Assembly: GCA_006384855.1 (NCBI GenBank)
Contig: VCJN01002426.1
Location: 149,934 to 213,933 of the forward strand
Length of the DNA: 64,000 bases
Direction of reading: 5' to 3'
DNA from: Tetraselmis striata
Taxonomy: Eukaryota; Chlorophyta; Chlorodendrophyceae; Chlorodendrales; Chlorodendraceae
Shown here: positions 1-11,076 of the stretch, piece by piece
Numbering within the stretch: the first letter of the stretch is position 1
Layout of the letters: each line of letters begins with the position of its first letter
The notes under the pieces: generated by a model
The model's database searches: none
What the model saw: the letters and a program-made list of their open reading frames with translations, nothing else
What the model was told of the DNA's origin: nothing
Made by a program: the position numbers and the translations under genes

Positions 1-2
1 TC

Positions 3-2907
3 GATGCCTGCCCCGCCAACGCCTGTCTCCCCTACATGGCAGAGAAGATCCAGCGGCTCACTCCAGACGCCAAATTCGTCTTCCTGGTGGGGCACCGGCA
101 GCCCCTCCCCTCCCTGCCCACTGCCATTGCGGAGCACTGCCCGCCGGTGCCGTTAATGGCCTGGCTCTGTGCATGACCTGTTTGGCTGAGGCATTGAGTC
201 GCTGTCGTACTGCATTGCTTTTTGCTATCCTCGTCAGCTTCGAGACCCGGTCTCCGCGCTATTCAGCGCCGAAATTATGGTACGCCTGCGGCGATCACAA
301 TCCTCGCCCGGTGTTCCCTTGTGCACGTACGGCAAGAATGCGCATCATTGTACCATCGTCTTTGCAGGGTTGGGGCAGTGCATGTGAATTCATTGTCATC
401 GCCTGTCCCCGTGACGATGCGCATGGACACGCTGCGCACTGACCGGCATGCAGATGCGCAACTGGGGCGTGGACCTGCAGTGGTCCCTGATGGATGAGAT
501 GATTCCAGATGACCCCCGCCTGGAGGTAAACTCGCCGCTCCTCCTGATGCTGCATGCACGTCGCCGCGGCGGCCAGGCGTTCTCTGCTCGTTGCCAATGT
601 CCTTAGCTGCTGTCTCCCGCCAGCCACTGGGCAAGTCACCGCAGGTCCACCGGTATGCTATAATGCATGCACAGAGGCTGACATGCTTGGGCAGGGAGAG
701 TGGGTTTGGGGGAGAAAGTCAGTCTGAGAAATAAGATGGTGATCAAAGGACATACTACAGTCTTACGTCTTACCGCATGGACAAAGTGCACTTCTCACGG
801 GGTTCTGCACCTTGCCAGGAACGGGAGGACGAGATCAAGCTGTGGAAGACGCTGCAGAACCTGTCCCCAGGCGACCCTCTGCCGCGGGACTTGCCGCGGC
901 TGATGTGCAGCCGCTTTGGGATGTGCGCGCGCACATCTCACGCCACTGTCGCCAAGCACGCCCGCGGCGTTCGGATGAATCCTTTGAGCGGGGCGCCCAG
1001 CTCTCCGGGGATCCTGCAGTCATGACAACTGCCCCTGCCCGACGCCCCGACCGCAGGTACCTCCGCTTTGGGAAGGGCAGCGACCGCATCATGCCGTTCG
1101 TGAAGCGCTTTCCTCGAAGCAAGTGCGTGCCCCGCCCCCCTCCCCAGTCTCATATACCATGTCAGAGCGATACCTGCCCTTCATGGAGCTCCGGGTTATT
1201 TGCATAGAGGCAGAGCGGCCTTGCAGTGATGTGGTGAGACTGAGCCCTAGTCGGCCTTGAGATGGCGCCACTGCATCAGCACATGGTCGAATAAATGTAC
1301 CCGTACGTTAGCCCTCCCCCGCCCCGGGAGTGGCTGCGACACTCACCAGCATGTACGGGTAGTCGCCATAAATAAATAATGTCGCTAGTAGATAGCACAT
1401 GGTGCCACGCTGAATTCGTTATTGCTGCTGTACAAGCGCGGACAGAGGTAATAATGCAGATGAGTGATCTTCCTTATCATTCATGATTGGTGCCGGATCT
1501 GCGATTCTGCGAGTCTACATACGTGAGCACTCGTAGAAATGACTACATATAATGATATATTGATATGGCGGATGATTCGCACGCGACGCACCGAGTCGGC
1601 CGATATATATATTGAGCGGATTTGCGGATTCAATCAGTCCGTTTGCGGAGTATCTCAGCCACATATGTGATCATGGAGCTGCGCGATAGCATGCGGCTAA
1701 TTGGCTCTTATGGTGGTCCAATACGGGAGTTGCAAAAACATATACTATGAATATCATAAGAAACAAAATACAAATATTAAAATTACATATATCACAATAT
1801 TATAAGAAACAAAAAACAAAAAAAAACGATATCGTCTGACATCTGTACGGGGGCAGAACCCGTAACTCCAATGTGATATAAATACATATATATACATGTT
1901 GTATATCACATTGGAGTTACGGGTACTGCCCCCGTACAGATATCAGACGATATCGTTATTTGTTTTTTTTCTTATAATATTGTAATATATGTTATTTTAA
2001 TATTTGTATTTTGTTTCTTATACTATTTATATGTATATGTTTTTGCAACTCCCGTATTGGACCACCTTAAGAGCCAATTCGCCGCATGCTATCGCGCAGC
2101 TCCATGATCACATATGTGGCTGAGATACTCCGCAAACGGACTGACTGAATCCGCAAATCCGCTCAACCTGCACCGCATCCCGGCTAGACATGGACTGAGG
2201 GCAGTGCTCCCCACCCCCATTGCGCTGCGGCAAACGGGCGTTGCTGTCCGCAGCATCATGTTCATCGACTTCAAGGATCTTACGGAGGATACGGAGCGCA
2301 CGGTGAAGGAAGTCCTCAAGTTTGTGGGTGTGGAGGAGGAGCGCTACACCCACCGCCCGCAGCCTGCCGGTGGGTTGCACCCCTCGTCACCACCCGTACC
2401 TCTGCATCATCTAAGATCTCACATAGCATCTCTCTGGCTGCTACCTATATTCACGCAGCGACGTGCACAGCAGGGCTAGGTGCACAGAGGCGATGCTATT
2501 ACTAATCTTTTTTTCCGGCCGCTGAATCGGCTGCCCCCCCCCTCTTCCCCCCCCCCCCCCCCCTCCCCCACTCAAACACACACGATCAAACCGCGCCAGG
2601 CATGAAGAGCGACTACAAGGGACGGCGCGTGCACCCTCCCACCCGGCGCAGGCTGATGAACGATTTCTTCCAGGTTAGTCGCATACTCGCGCTGCCCTTC
2701 ACAGTGCAACCTACAGGGCATCAATGCCGGTCGCATTGCCGGCTCCCCAGTGCCAACCGCACCGGATTCAGAGCCTCCCACTCCGCCCCATCACGTGGAT
2801 GCTGACCGTGCCCTCCCCCGCACCACCTGCCCGCTGCCCAGGCGAGCAACGAGCGGCTGCAGGCCGTCACCCAGCGCACCTTCGACTGGATCCCGCAGAG
2901 CGCGTAG
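3..2907 (+). CDS. Sulfotransferase, 5'-truncated by the window edge, eight visible exons
   Basis: Golgi-type (heparan-sulfate-like) sulfotransferases move sulfate from PAPS to a hydroxyl or amine of a glycan or similar acceptor. Exons read 3-86, 238-279, 454-525, 819-922, 1057-1122, 2254-2369, 2600-2673 and 2842-2907; all phases agree and give 207 residues to the stop. The 3'-phosphate-binding segment is seen in exon 2: LRDPVSALFSAEIM, with the Arg and Ser eight residues apart, preceded by a beta strand ending PDAKFVFL. It continues into MRNWGVDLQWSLMDEM, then YLRFG...PFVKRFPRSN, IMFIDFKDL and a short basic tail. The 5'-phosphosulfate loop and any signal anchor lie before the window. The exon 5-6 intron holds a long foldback element and the exon 6-7 intron a C-tract. 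Family is confident; substrate cannot be told. Confidence 0.85.
1612..2166. repeat. 555-bp foldback (MITE-like) element
   Basis: The stretch starts TTGAGCGGATTTGCGGATTC and ends with the near-exact reverse complement, closing on CCGCTCAA. Two arms of about 270 bp pair almost throughout around a short AT-rich loop near 1882-1900. No coding capacity is visible. It lies wholly inside an intron of the sulfotransferase gene, so the pre-mRNA would carry a very long hairpin. No clear target-site duplication is seen at the ends. Confidence 0.85.
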
Positions 2908-4109
2908 CTCGGGACTGTGTTGACATCAGTGCTGCTGTTACTGCTGTGCACCGGACGATGTAGCTAGGGTATGCGTATCAGTACTTAGCACATATCTGAG
3001 TGGTACAAGCACCGCGCTACGCACGCGCCGCGGGCACCGCATCGCGCCGGCCATGTAGGCGTTCGGTGCCCCGGCATGCTCACTTCCCTGTAACCAGACA
3101 CTCCCCCGGCTATGGGCTTCCGCCTCCCAACCCCGGGCTCATGCCGAGCGGACGTGCGACATGGAACGGCACGTCGGTTACGGGGAGGTTGCGCATGACA
3201 CTGTCATGTGGCAGGGAGACGCGCCTTTGACATCCTGGTCACTGTGCCTTGATCCACACGTCATGCGGACAAACTGCGGCAGGAACTCCTCCACCATGCA
3301 TGAATGTTACTGCCCAGACAAGGCATATCACACATTGTCCCCCCCCTCCCCACCACGGGCAGCCCCATTCCATCTCTCATGTATGGACACAATATTCGGC
3401 CATTCAGGCGAATATCCCTACTGTCCAGATAAAAATTGCGCGGAGGATGGGCCATGTAATGTATGTGGAATGTTGTAGAGTACTGTGTAGTATCTGGTGT
3501 GGCCATGCGGTCAGGAGTGCACGCAGACACCATGTTTTCGCATTCTCTCTCTGCGCAGCATTCCCCCTGTCAGGATCGCGAACAGGTATGTTTCTTGGTG
3601 CCATGCTGCAGAAACAATCGCCTCCCATGTGCTACCGATGACAGACACATGGTAAATAGCGGGGGCATGTGTTATGCTACGGCTGCTTGAGGGCCTTCCA
3701 CAATTCAACCATGACAGCGTCCGCTGCAGCAGCCACTCAGCTGATGTGTCCAAGCCAGGCAAGTGTAGCCACCATCAGGCAAATGCCGCAGTGGATGGAA
3801 TGAGCGCCCATGGCGAGCCATGTGTAATGTACCCGATGTTACAGCAGCCTGCGACCCCGAAACGCAGGCATCCCTGTGTGTACGTGAAATCTGATGGGCG
3901 CCGCACTCCCCAGAGTGCCACCGCCCCCTCCCCTCAATTGAGGGAAGAGGCCGGCTGGGCCAACGGGCCGATCTGAGCCGCAGGGGCCAGGCAGAGCAGC
4001 TTGGCACAACCGGGCCCTTCCATAGATGCATACATACATACATATCAGAACCTCCCCGCCCGCATTGCTCTATGCCTCGCCATGTGCAAAGCTGGGCGCG
4101 GTCGGCCCT
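2908..4109. other. Intergenic DNA between convergent genes
   Basis: The sulfotransferase (+) and SAP-Jupiter gene (-) end towards each other across this 1.2 kb. It must hold both 3' untranslated regions. Short overlapping ORFs on both strands have no recognisable motifs and I see no repeat copies. Confidence 0.6.
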
Positions 4110-5161
4110 CTAGCCAAACATAATCTGGGAGGCGCCGCCGGGCGTCTGAAGCACCTTGGAGGAGGGGCGGTCGGTGATGAAGTTGCCCACGTTCTGGCCA
4201 CCCGGGCGCGCGTAGTTGTTGCGGTTGGCGGTCTCGGCGCCGATCTGGTCAAAACTGATACTGCTGCCGCCACCCGGGGGCGCCAGCACCTTGGAGGAGG
4301 GGCGGTCGGTGATGAAGTTGCCCGTGTTCTGGCCGCCGGGGCGCGCGTAGTTGTTGCCGGGGCTGGCGGACGCCGCCTCCTTGGGCGCCACCACGCCCTC
4401 CACGGCTGGCTCCGGAGCCGCGACCACGGGCTCAGGGGCAACCTGGGCGGGTGCCGCTGGGGCCTCGTTTTCGGCCCTGCGTCGGGGAAACAGTTGCGCA
4501 AGCATGTTTCAGTCGCATTTATTGCCAGCCCATTCACCCGGTTGAACTCCCCACCAACCACTGACCCTACAGAAGCAAAGGAGGCCGAATTCCGTACCAG
4601 TTGAAGGAAATCTGGGAGGCGCCGCCGGGCTGCTGAAGCACACGGGAGGACGGGCGGTCGGTGATAAAGTTGCCCGTGTTCTGGCCGCCCGGGCGCGCGT
4701 AGTTGTTGTCGGCGGGGTGGTGCTCCTCGAGGTCGGTGGCGGCGTGCACCTCGCTGCGAGGAGCAAGTCAGCGTCCCTTTTGTCAGGTCAACCCCCAGAC
4801 ATACTATCGAGACGCCCCGCCCCATGTCCTCTCCTCTTTGGCCCGGTCCCGGCGCAGCGCATGCGGCAGTCGACGCCGTGAATGACTGTCCGGTCTTGTG
4901 TTTATTTCTCGCGATGTTCGCTGACAACGCGCGGGTCCCGTCGTCGGCAACGTCGGCTTCATGCTCAGGGAGGGGAGCGGGAGGTCACCTGGCAGGAGCG
5001 GGGGCGGCAGCCGTGGGGTTCATGAGGCTGTCCGTCAGGCGCTCACGCAGCGCATCCATGCCCCCGGCGGGGTTCAGGCCGCGCGCGCGGAGCTCGACAC
5101 GCAAGTCCTTCAGGAGCATCCCGTTCACGCGCTTCGTGATCACCTCGCGGGACTCGGCCAT
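4110..5161 (-). CDS. SAP-domain protein with three Jupiter/HN1-like motifs, 231 aa
   Basis: Three exons on the minus strand, 4989-5161, 4598-4753 and 4110-4476, join in phase. The ATG at 5161 starts the frame. Residues about 17-50 form a SAP helix-turn-helix (MLLKDLRVELRARGLNPAGG then DALRERLTDSL), a fold that binds DNA or RNA in many nuclear proteins. After an Ala/Pro linker comes a module of about 33 residues, NNYARPGGQNTGNFITDRPS followed by S(R/K)VL-x2-PGGxS. It occurs once in exon 2 and twice in exon 3, the last copy ending the protein at MFG. The SSRVLxPPGGGS core matches the motif of Jupiter/HN1 (JPT) microtubule-associated proteins. A Pro/Ala-rich segment separates modules 1 and 2. 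The SAP plus Jupiter pairing is not one I know. Function is inference: a nuclear or cytoskeletal adaptor. Confidence 0.8.
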
Positions 5162-5291
5162 CTTGCTGCTGGATCTGGTAAGCAAGGACGGAAGCGGGGT
5201 CAGCGAGAGAGCTAAGACGAAAGCGAGGTCGAAGCAGCAGGGTCAAGGGAGGGGTGCACATCATTCGCTTTGGCGTGGTGGTGGTTCCTTT

Positions 5292-5327
<36 letters not shown>

Positions 5328-6375
5328 GTTGTTTAAGGGTAGGAGCTTCCGCCGAGGATGCGCGCACACCGCTACGAACTACAAATACGACCTGGCAGGA
5401 CCAGGAGCGGATGGGTCGGTTGTCCTACAGGACCGGAAGGGTAGGTACAGAAGCACGGACCGAACAACAAAGCTATTCGCCAGTAACGGGGGCTGTACAG
5501 GTGATGTGAGAATGCCCTGGCTGCCTCTTCCAGCGGGTTGGTTGCTACGGCGAAGTCAACGCACTACCGGAAGTACTGAGCGTCGCGTCGACGACCGGTC
5601 GGCGGCAGCGAGGCGCGAAAAACTGGCGACGAACCGCCAGCGTGGCTTCAGGGCGCAGCAAAGGGCAGAACAGACTGCCTGAGCTGCTGTGGTACTGTTG
5701 CATGCGGAAGGGATCCCAGGATCAAAGTGACGCACCTGGGTATGTTGGATGTAGGCGTGAGAAGCAGGCGGTGGTGGGGAGAACCGGTTGTGGACCGTCG
5801 TTTGTGGGTGGAGCTGAGGTGAGTCGCGCGGAACAGCAGCAGCACCTGCGCGGAATAATCGGCGCGCGCGGTACCGGTATACCGGTATCGCCGTACCTTT
5901 CCTGCAGGATGATCATCCCGCTCCCCGCCGGCGGCCGGCCGTACTGTACCCGTACAGTACTAGTAGGCGGTTTTGTTTTCGTGATTTCCGATATCGCCTT
6001 CTGCTTATAGCTCATGTAAATCAACTAAGGATCTTAGTAGGCGGACAGACGACGCTGCGCCCATTCGGGGCTGCCGGGGCGGGGCCGCCCACCGCCAGCA
6101 ACAATACAGGTATAAAGGCGCAACAAAGTGCAAGCTTGCCGGTGACGCGATGCTCCCCGCGTAACTGCACGCGCGTCGCTAAAGCTCATTTCAAAGTTGA
6201 GTCTGGTTTTGCCAACAAATTCGCGCAGGCCGTTTTACAAGGATACGAGCCGGAATTGGCAGGAAGGTTTAGTGAAAACGGAGAAAGGGGGGCGCTGTGT
6301 AACACAGCGAGATTGGAAGATGGCAGGCTCAGCTGTCACGGCTGCTTTATGTCTACTCGTGCTACACCCAAAACA
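5162..6375. other. Upstream region of the SAP-Jupiter gene and intergenic DNA
   Basis: A CAG acceptor lies about 13 nt before the ATG at 5161, and a G run (poly-C in sense) lies at about 5296-5326, so a 5'-UTR intron is likely. At 5965-6016 there is a short sequence that recurs near 35908-35966. No other gene is supported. Confidence 0.5.
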
Positions 6376-6476
6376 AGGCGCAACGACGGGTGAACTAGTA
6401 ACGTGTACCACTTAGCAGCAACGGTAGGCGGAAAAGCAGTTACGAAAGGAGGAAACCCCATAAACTAGTAGTTTAA
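6376..6476 (+). repeat. Dispersed repeat, copy 1
   Basis: A stretch of about 100 bp containing GACGGGTGAACTAGTAAC and GTAGGCGGAAAAG recurs at 15747-15848 in the same orientation with scattered changes. It has no coding potential. It may be the end of a decayed element. Confidence 0.6.
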
Positions 6477-6639
6477 ACCATCTCAAAGTTGAGTCTGGTT
6501 TTGCCAGTGATGAGCGAACGGAGAGAGCGGTAGATTGACGAAGAAGGGGTAGCGCCAGGTCACGACGGGGGCACCGGGAAGGTCGCCGCTGCGGAGTCTT
6601 GTTGAACCTGGAAGTGGCGAAGGGGCGCGATATGTATCG

Positions 6640-7230
6640 ACCGAGGAAGAACCACGAGCCGGGTGGAGAGAGGTCGTTTGGTCGATGTAGTCCATAACGA
6701 CGTCGGAGTTCGTGGCCCAACCGCCTTAGTGGCGAATTTGGGACAGCGGAACTCCGATGGCGTTAGCAAGAGAGGCTGTTGCACCCTTGCGAAGGTTACT
6801 GTGCAATCTCCGCCATGAAGTGCCGCCGGGAGGGGCAGCACCGACGACGAGACGAACGGCCGTAGAGAGCGAGCCAATCCGATGCTGTAGTAGCGGCAGT
6901 CCAAGATCTAGACTGCTTGCTCGGGATGACCACCCATAAGTTTGTCTCGACCCATGCAACAAGGACTAGGGGGGCAGACATGACGTTGTCAATGAAGTGG
7001 TGCAGGAGGCGCGCGACGCCCGCGGGGTAGTGCTCCGGCACTGGAAGGAGTAGCCAAGCACGAACGTCGTCGGGGCCGCCCCTTCTCTCGGCACACATGC
7101 ATGGTGATGTTGTAGGCGTCGACATGCACGTCCCACCGCACTCGGCAGGACGCGCCAGCAAGAACATGAAGTTAATAAGCGAGGCCATGAGGGCTCGGAA
7201 GTCGTATCGGTACTACTCGGAGGGCCGGGG

Positions 7231-7267
<37 letters not shown>

Positions 7268-7755
7268 ACCGACTCAAGTCGGCCCGCTCAACGAAGCTAT
7301 AAGCGACATCTGCAGGCAACGGCGGGACTCGCAAAGGGGCAGCCTCCATGCGGCGTTGACTAAGCAGCATGCCACGACGCGCGGCCGTGAGGTGCATGCA
7401 TGCTATCCTTAGCGATGGAGTCGATGTTGTGCAACTCGAAGACGGTGTTGATTGCTAACATGATGTAAAATTGTTAAGACCTAGCCCCAATGTGGCCCCG
7501 CTTACAAATCCAAAAGACGTGGCAGTGGTCGCCTCCATCGGGATGGTGTTCTCGGAGTCGTGGCAATAAAACTCCGCGAACTGAGACAGCGTGCTGGGCG
7601 GCGTAGCTCTTGATGGGCGTTTGGGCAGGGAGGGAGCTGGAGAGTAGGTCGAGGGCCCGTTGTCCCAACTCATCGTCTGAACCGAACGCTTCCGACCTGT
7701 AGACGGGACTGGCGGAGTGAAGCAACCCATGGGGCGGCAGCTTCGGGCTCGTCAA
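6640..7755 (-). pseudogene. Degenerate tyrosine recombinase
   Basis: On the minus strand the region near 7550-7755 reads like the N-terminal core-binding domain of tyrosine recombinases (SLPAQTPIKSYAAQ then SQFAEFYCHDSENTIP). The catalytic domain follows in other frames: VARLLHHFIDNVMSAPLV, DWLALYG, a HSNLRKGATASLANAIGVPL box (the H-x-x-R motif) and GGWATNSDVVMDYID with the candidate nucleophilic Tyr. At least two frameshifts and a 33-base G run break it. It is clearly the same family as the fragment at 29425-30008. Crypton, DIRS or a phage-like integrase are possible sources; this copy is dead. Confidence 0.65.
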
Positions 7756-8900
7756 TTACGTAAGTACGACCCTTGGCCGACGGACTAATAACACGGGCCG
7801 GTTGATTTCAGCAAAGTACTCGGCCGCGGCGGTTAGCTAGGTTGCCGGCGGCGGCGGTTGGTCGGTAATTGTTGGGCGGGTTAGTCAGAGCACCAATACG
7901 GGTTTGCGGGGCAAGTTTAGGTAGGAGGGCCGCCCCGCGCGCCCGTCGCGCTCGTAGCGCCTGCCCCGCCGTGCGTAACACACTATACACGAGCGAAAGA
8001 TGGTCGTTGCGAACCACTTGTAACACGTCGTGTAACAACCGACGTACGCGGTGATGCGATGGTACGGGAGGCGGATCGTTGAGCCGCCATGTGCATGTGT
8101 TCGGATGGTTGAGCCACACTCGGCCGTGGCTATAGTAAGAAGCGCCGCACCGAACGTTAAAATGAAGTCAATAGGTTGGGGCGGGGGGGGGGGGGGGGGG
8201 GGGTCCGGTCACATTATGGCGCTCATCCCGCCGTTACTGAGCTGCCATGGTTCGTTGTAGTGCGGCGGTCACCGAAAGGTGACCTCACAAACACTGTGAG
8301 ATTCAGATGTGACGTAAATGTGCCCTACTGGTGACGAACGACGACATACGGGGACGATACGGGACGGACGAGGGACGTGGATTTCATACCCAGTAGCGAC
8401 GACTATCGCGCGCGACCTGTAAAGTACTATATGAATTTCTCGTTTCCATAATTTCATCAAATTGATATGCGCACGCGGGCTCGCGTGTCGCCCGCCGACG
8501 CGGAGCACCCGGGCTAAGTACAGGCGGATGTACGCACTCATTGCACATCGCCGCACATCGCTGACCGCACATCGCTGACCGCTGACCCCGCGGTGTGCCG
8601 CGATGTGCGGCACGACGGGCGGAGGTGTGGGCGGATGTAGGTGGTACGGTAGGTGGTAGGCGGTAGGTGGTGTTCGTAGGTGCGCGTTTTAATGCAGCCG
8701 CCCTAACTGCTGATGATTGTGTAACGCCCCAGCACGCGCATGAAGTACGGGGTCGCCTCACGGTCACCGCCGCTCACCGTTGAATCAAGCGCGGACAGCC
8801 GCGCACTCGCATCTGTGTTGCCTGCCGGTGGTGGGTTACATCCATCCCAACTCTCAACCCCCCCCCCCCCCCGCCCCGCCCCCCGCGCGCGGCAGCAAGC
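7756..8900. other. Intergenic DNA with a G run and a short inverted dispersed repeat
   Basis: A G run is at 8183-8203 and a C run near 8860. Around 8290-8322 a segment with CTGTGAGATTCAGATGTGAC recurs in inverted orientation near 15498-15530. Short GTAGGTGGTACGG-like near-repeats lie at 8635-8680. No gene is supported. Confidence 0.5.
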
Positions 8901-10500
8901 ATGCCGGCAAAGGGATGGATAGCGAGTGTGTCGAAGGATGGCGTGTACACATGCAAGCACTGCCACGGCATCGTGACGGGTAGTAGTGAAAGGACGGCGC
9001 GAGAGCGGCACTTCCTAAAATTCCCGAACTGTAGCCACTCGTTGAAGCGTGCGGCTAAGTTGCGCCGCAAGGCCGCCTTATCACAAGCAGCAGCAGCAGG
9101 GGCGGCAGCAGCAGCAGCAGCAGCAACAGCAGCAACAAGCGCGGCAGCAGGAGTAGCTGCAGCCGTCGGAAACGGCCCGCCGGCGCCGGTCTCGGACGAC
9201 GGCGGCTCGAAGGTGGACGATGTGATGGGCGTGGGGGAGGACCCCGTTGGCGAAGACGGTATGGACATCGACGCGCCTGCGTGGCCGCCGGCGGGCGTCG
9301 AACCCGCGATGAGGGCGTGATATGGAAAGGCGATCCCGGCGACTTCTACATGAAGGTCATCGCCAAGAAGTTCCGGGGAGTATGGCACTACGGCGTGATA
9401 ACCGGCGTCGTTACCGAGTGGGTGTTGGAGGACTACGGCGGGGCGACCCAGTGGCGCGCTGTTTTCGAGGACGGTGACATTGTGGACCTTCTGCGTTCAG
9501 AGGTGAGTGGGCCCGGCCTGCGTGCTGGTGGCACCACTCAACTGCGGTTGTATGGAATCACACGCACCCGCCCGGTCGGCGTGGCAGGTTGTGGAGGCTA
9601 TGGCGGCTGCCCAGGAGCACCCCCCTGTGGATGCGGACGGGGAGGCTCGCTTGGTAACCGTCCATCAAGGCGATGACTTGTCCAGTGAATCACGCACCTT
9701 GCCCGGCGTGCGTTCAACACAACCCGGCTGCCATGGCGTGTGCCATGTGCATGTGGTCCTGGGCTATGTCAGCATGATCAACCTCTTCCCCCTCGCGCCG
9801 TTCCACCTGTTTTTTTTTGGCTTGGGAAGGGACTTCTGGAGGAAATTTGTCACCGTGCAGGGCCACATTGGATTCCGAGCTATGAAGCAGGAAGACCGGC
9901 GCCAGGCTTTAGTCCCGATACCCAGCAACTTTGAACGCGGGTTGCGCCCTTCGTTTGCAGTGTCCAAGAATCGAAAGGTAACCCCCCCCCCCCCCCCCCC
10001 CCCCGGGCGTGGGCGTGGGCGTGACGGCATTCCCCTCCATGACTGCAGGGTCAGGCAAGGTGACGGTGCAGTCCGGCTGGGTCATGGAGGACTGCTTGCA
10101 CCACATGGAAACGTTTTCCATTCTTAACGCCGGTCCGCTGCTCGAGGAGGCCCGGGTGAAGGCGATCATGACCGAGAAGGAGCTTCGCGTCCCCAGGCGG
10201 TGCTTGGGCACATGTACAAGCGCATGCAAGGAGCTGCGTGGTTCGTCACGCGGTGGGGGTTGCAGAATGTGGTGACGGAGGAGGACGGCCCCGAGCGCAA
10301 GGCGCAGGTGGACGCGCTCACTAGGGAGGGGAGGACTCGATACCCAGCGCGGCGCCAAGGCGCGGCGGCCGGGGCAGCGCGGCGCCAAGGCGCGGCGGCC
10401 GGGGCAGCGCGGCGCCAAGGCGCGGCGGCCGGGGCAGCGCGGCGCCAAGGCGCGGCGGCCGGGGCAGCGCGGCGCCAAGACAGCGCATACAGCGGAATCG
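8901..10500 (+). pseudogene. Decayed gene: zinc-finger-like N-terminus, poly-Ala, Tudor-like segment, unrecognised C-terminus
   Basis: The ATG at 8901 opens a 139-codon frame. YTCKHC, a later His (RERHFLKF) and PNCSH give a C-x2-C...H...C pattern like BED-type fingers of transposases; a poly-Ala tract follows. One frame over, 9320-9510 encodes WHYGVITGVV...WRAVFEDGDIVDLL, the beta-barrel pattern of Tudor-like domains (VFEDGD-x2-DL). A CAG|GTGAGT donor follows. Likely exons continue at 9587-9650 and 9842-9978, the latter ending AAG|GTAACC before a C tract, and then at about 10047-10190 (SGWVMEDCLHHMETFSILN), which needs another frame change to go on into HMYKRMQGAAWFVTRWG. Two frame breaks argue for a dead copy or missed introns. 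I do not recognise the whole protein; a transposon-encoded protein is my best guess. Confidence 0.45.
10347..10480 (+). repeat. 30-bp tandem repeat, about 4.5 units
   Basis: The unit GCGCGGCGCCAAGGCGCGGC plus CGGCCGGGGCA-like remainder repeats nearly exactly. It encodes ARRQGAAAGA in the frame that follows the decayed gene at 8901-10500. The homogeneity suggests recent expansion. Confidence 0.9.
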
Positions 10501-11076
10501 GCGGAAAGGGATGCATTACAAGCTGTGGACGGCAGCCGCTGAAAACTATGCGGTCATGCCGCAACAACCCCAGCACTGGCTTCTGGATACCTCTGATCTG
10601 GCTGACGGCGGCAGGCTGCGGGATGCAGGGCCGCATGATTGAGGTGGCGGTGCTGGTTTGCCCGCAGAGTCTGCATGCGGCGGAGGCGGCGCAGCCGCAT
10701 AGGCACTAGACAATGCTCTGAAGCGAGCCCCAATTGTCTGCCCAGCGCCTGCCCCAATGTAACGCACCAGCTTGGCAGCAATTGGCAGCTCTTTTGCCCC
10801 CCCTCCACCCCACAGACACACTACCAATACCAGTTTCTCATCCCGGCGGGCAGTTGATGCGTATACCCAGGCTTGTGCGTACGCGGTGCGGGGGGGGGGG
10901 GGGGGGGGGGGATCACTATAGCTAAGCTAGTGATGTGAGATATGAGTGCAGCAACAGATATTGTGCAAGATATAATACGATGGCATGCAAGCGGGTCCCC
11001 GCTCTTCCACAATCATTGGCCCTGCTCCCTCTTGCCCCGCCCCCGGTGCCCTTTAGCTGCTCTCAGCATCCCGAGT

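Noticed and set aside
4070-4927. Long open frame of 285 codons over the SAP-Jupiter gene
   Set aside because: Arg/Pro/Ala-rich shadow frame of the repeated exons in a GC-rich region; it crosses both introns.
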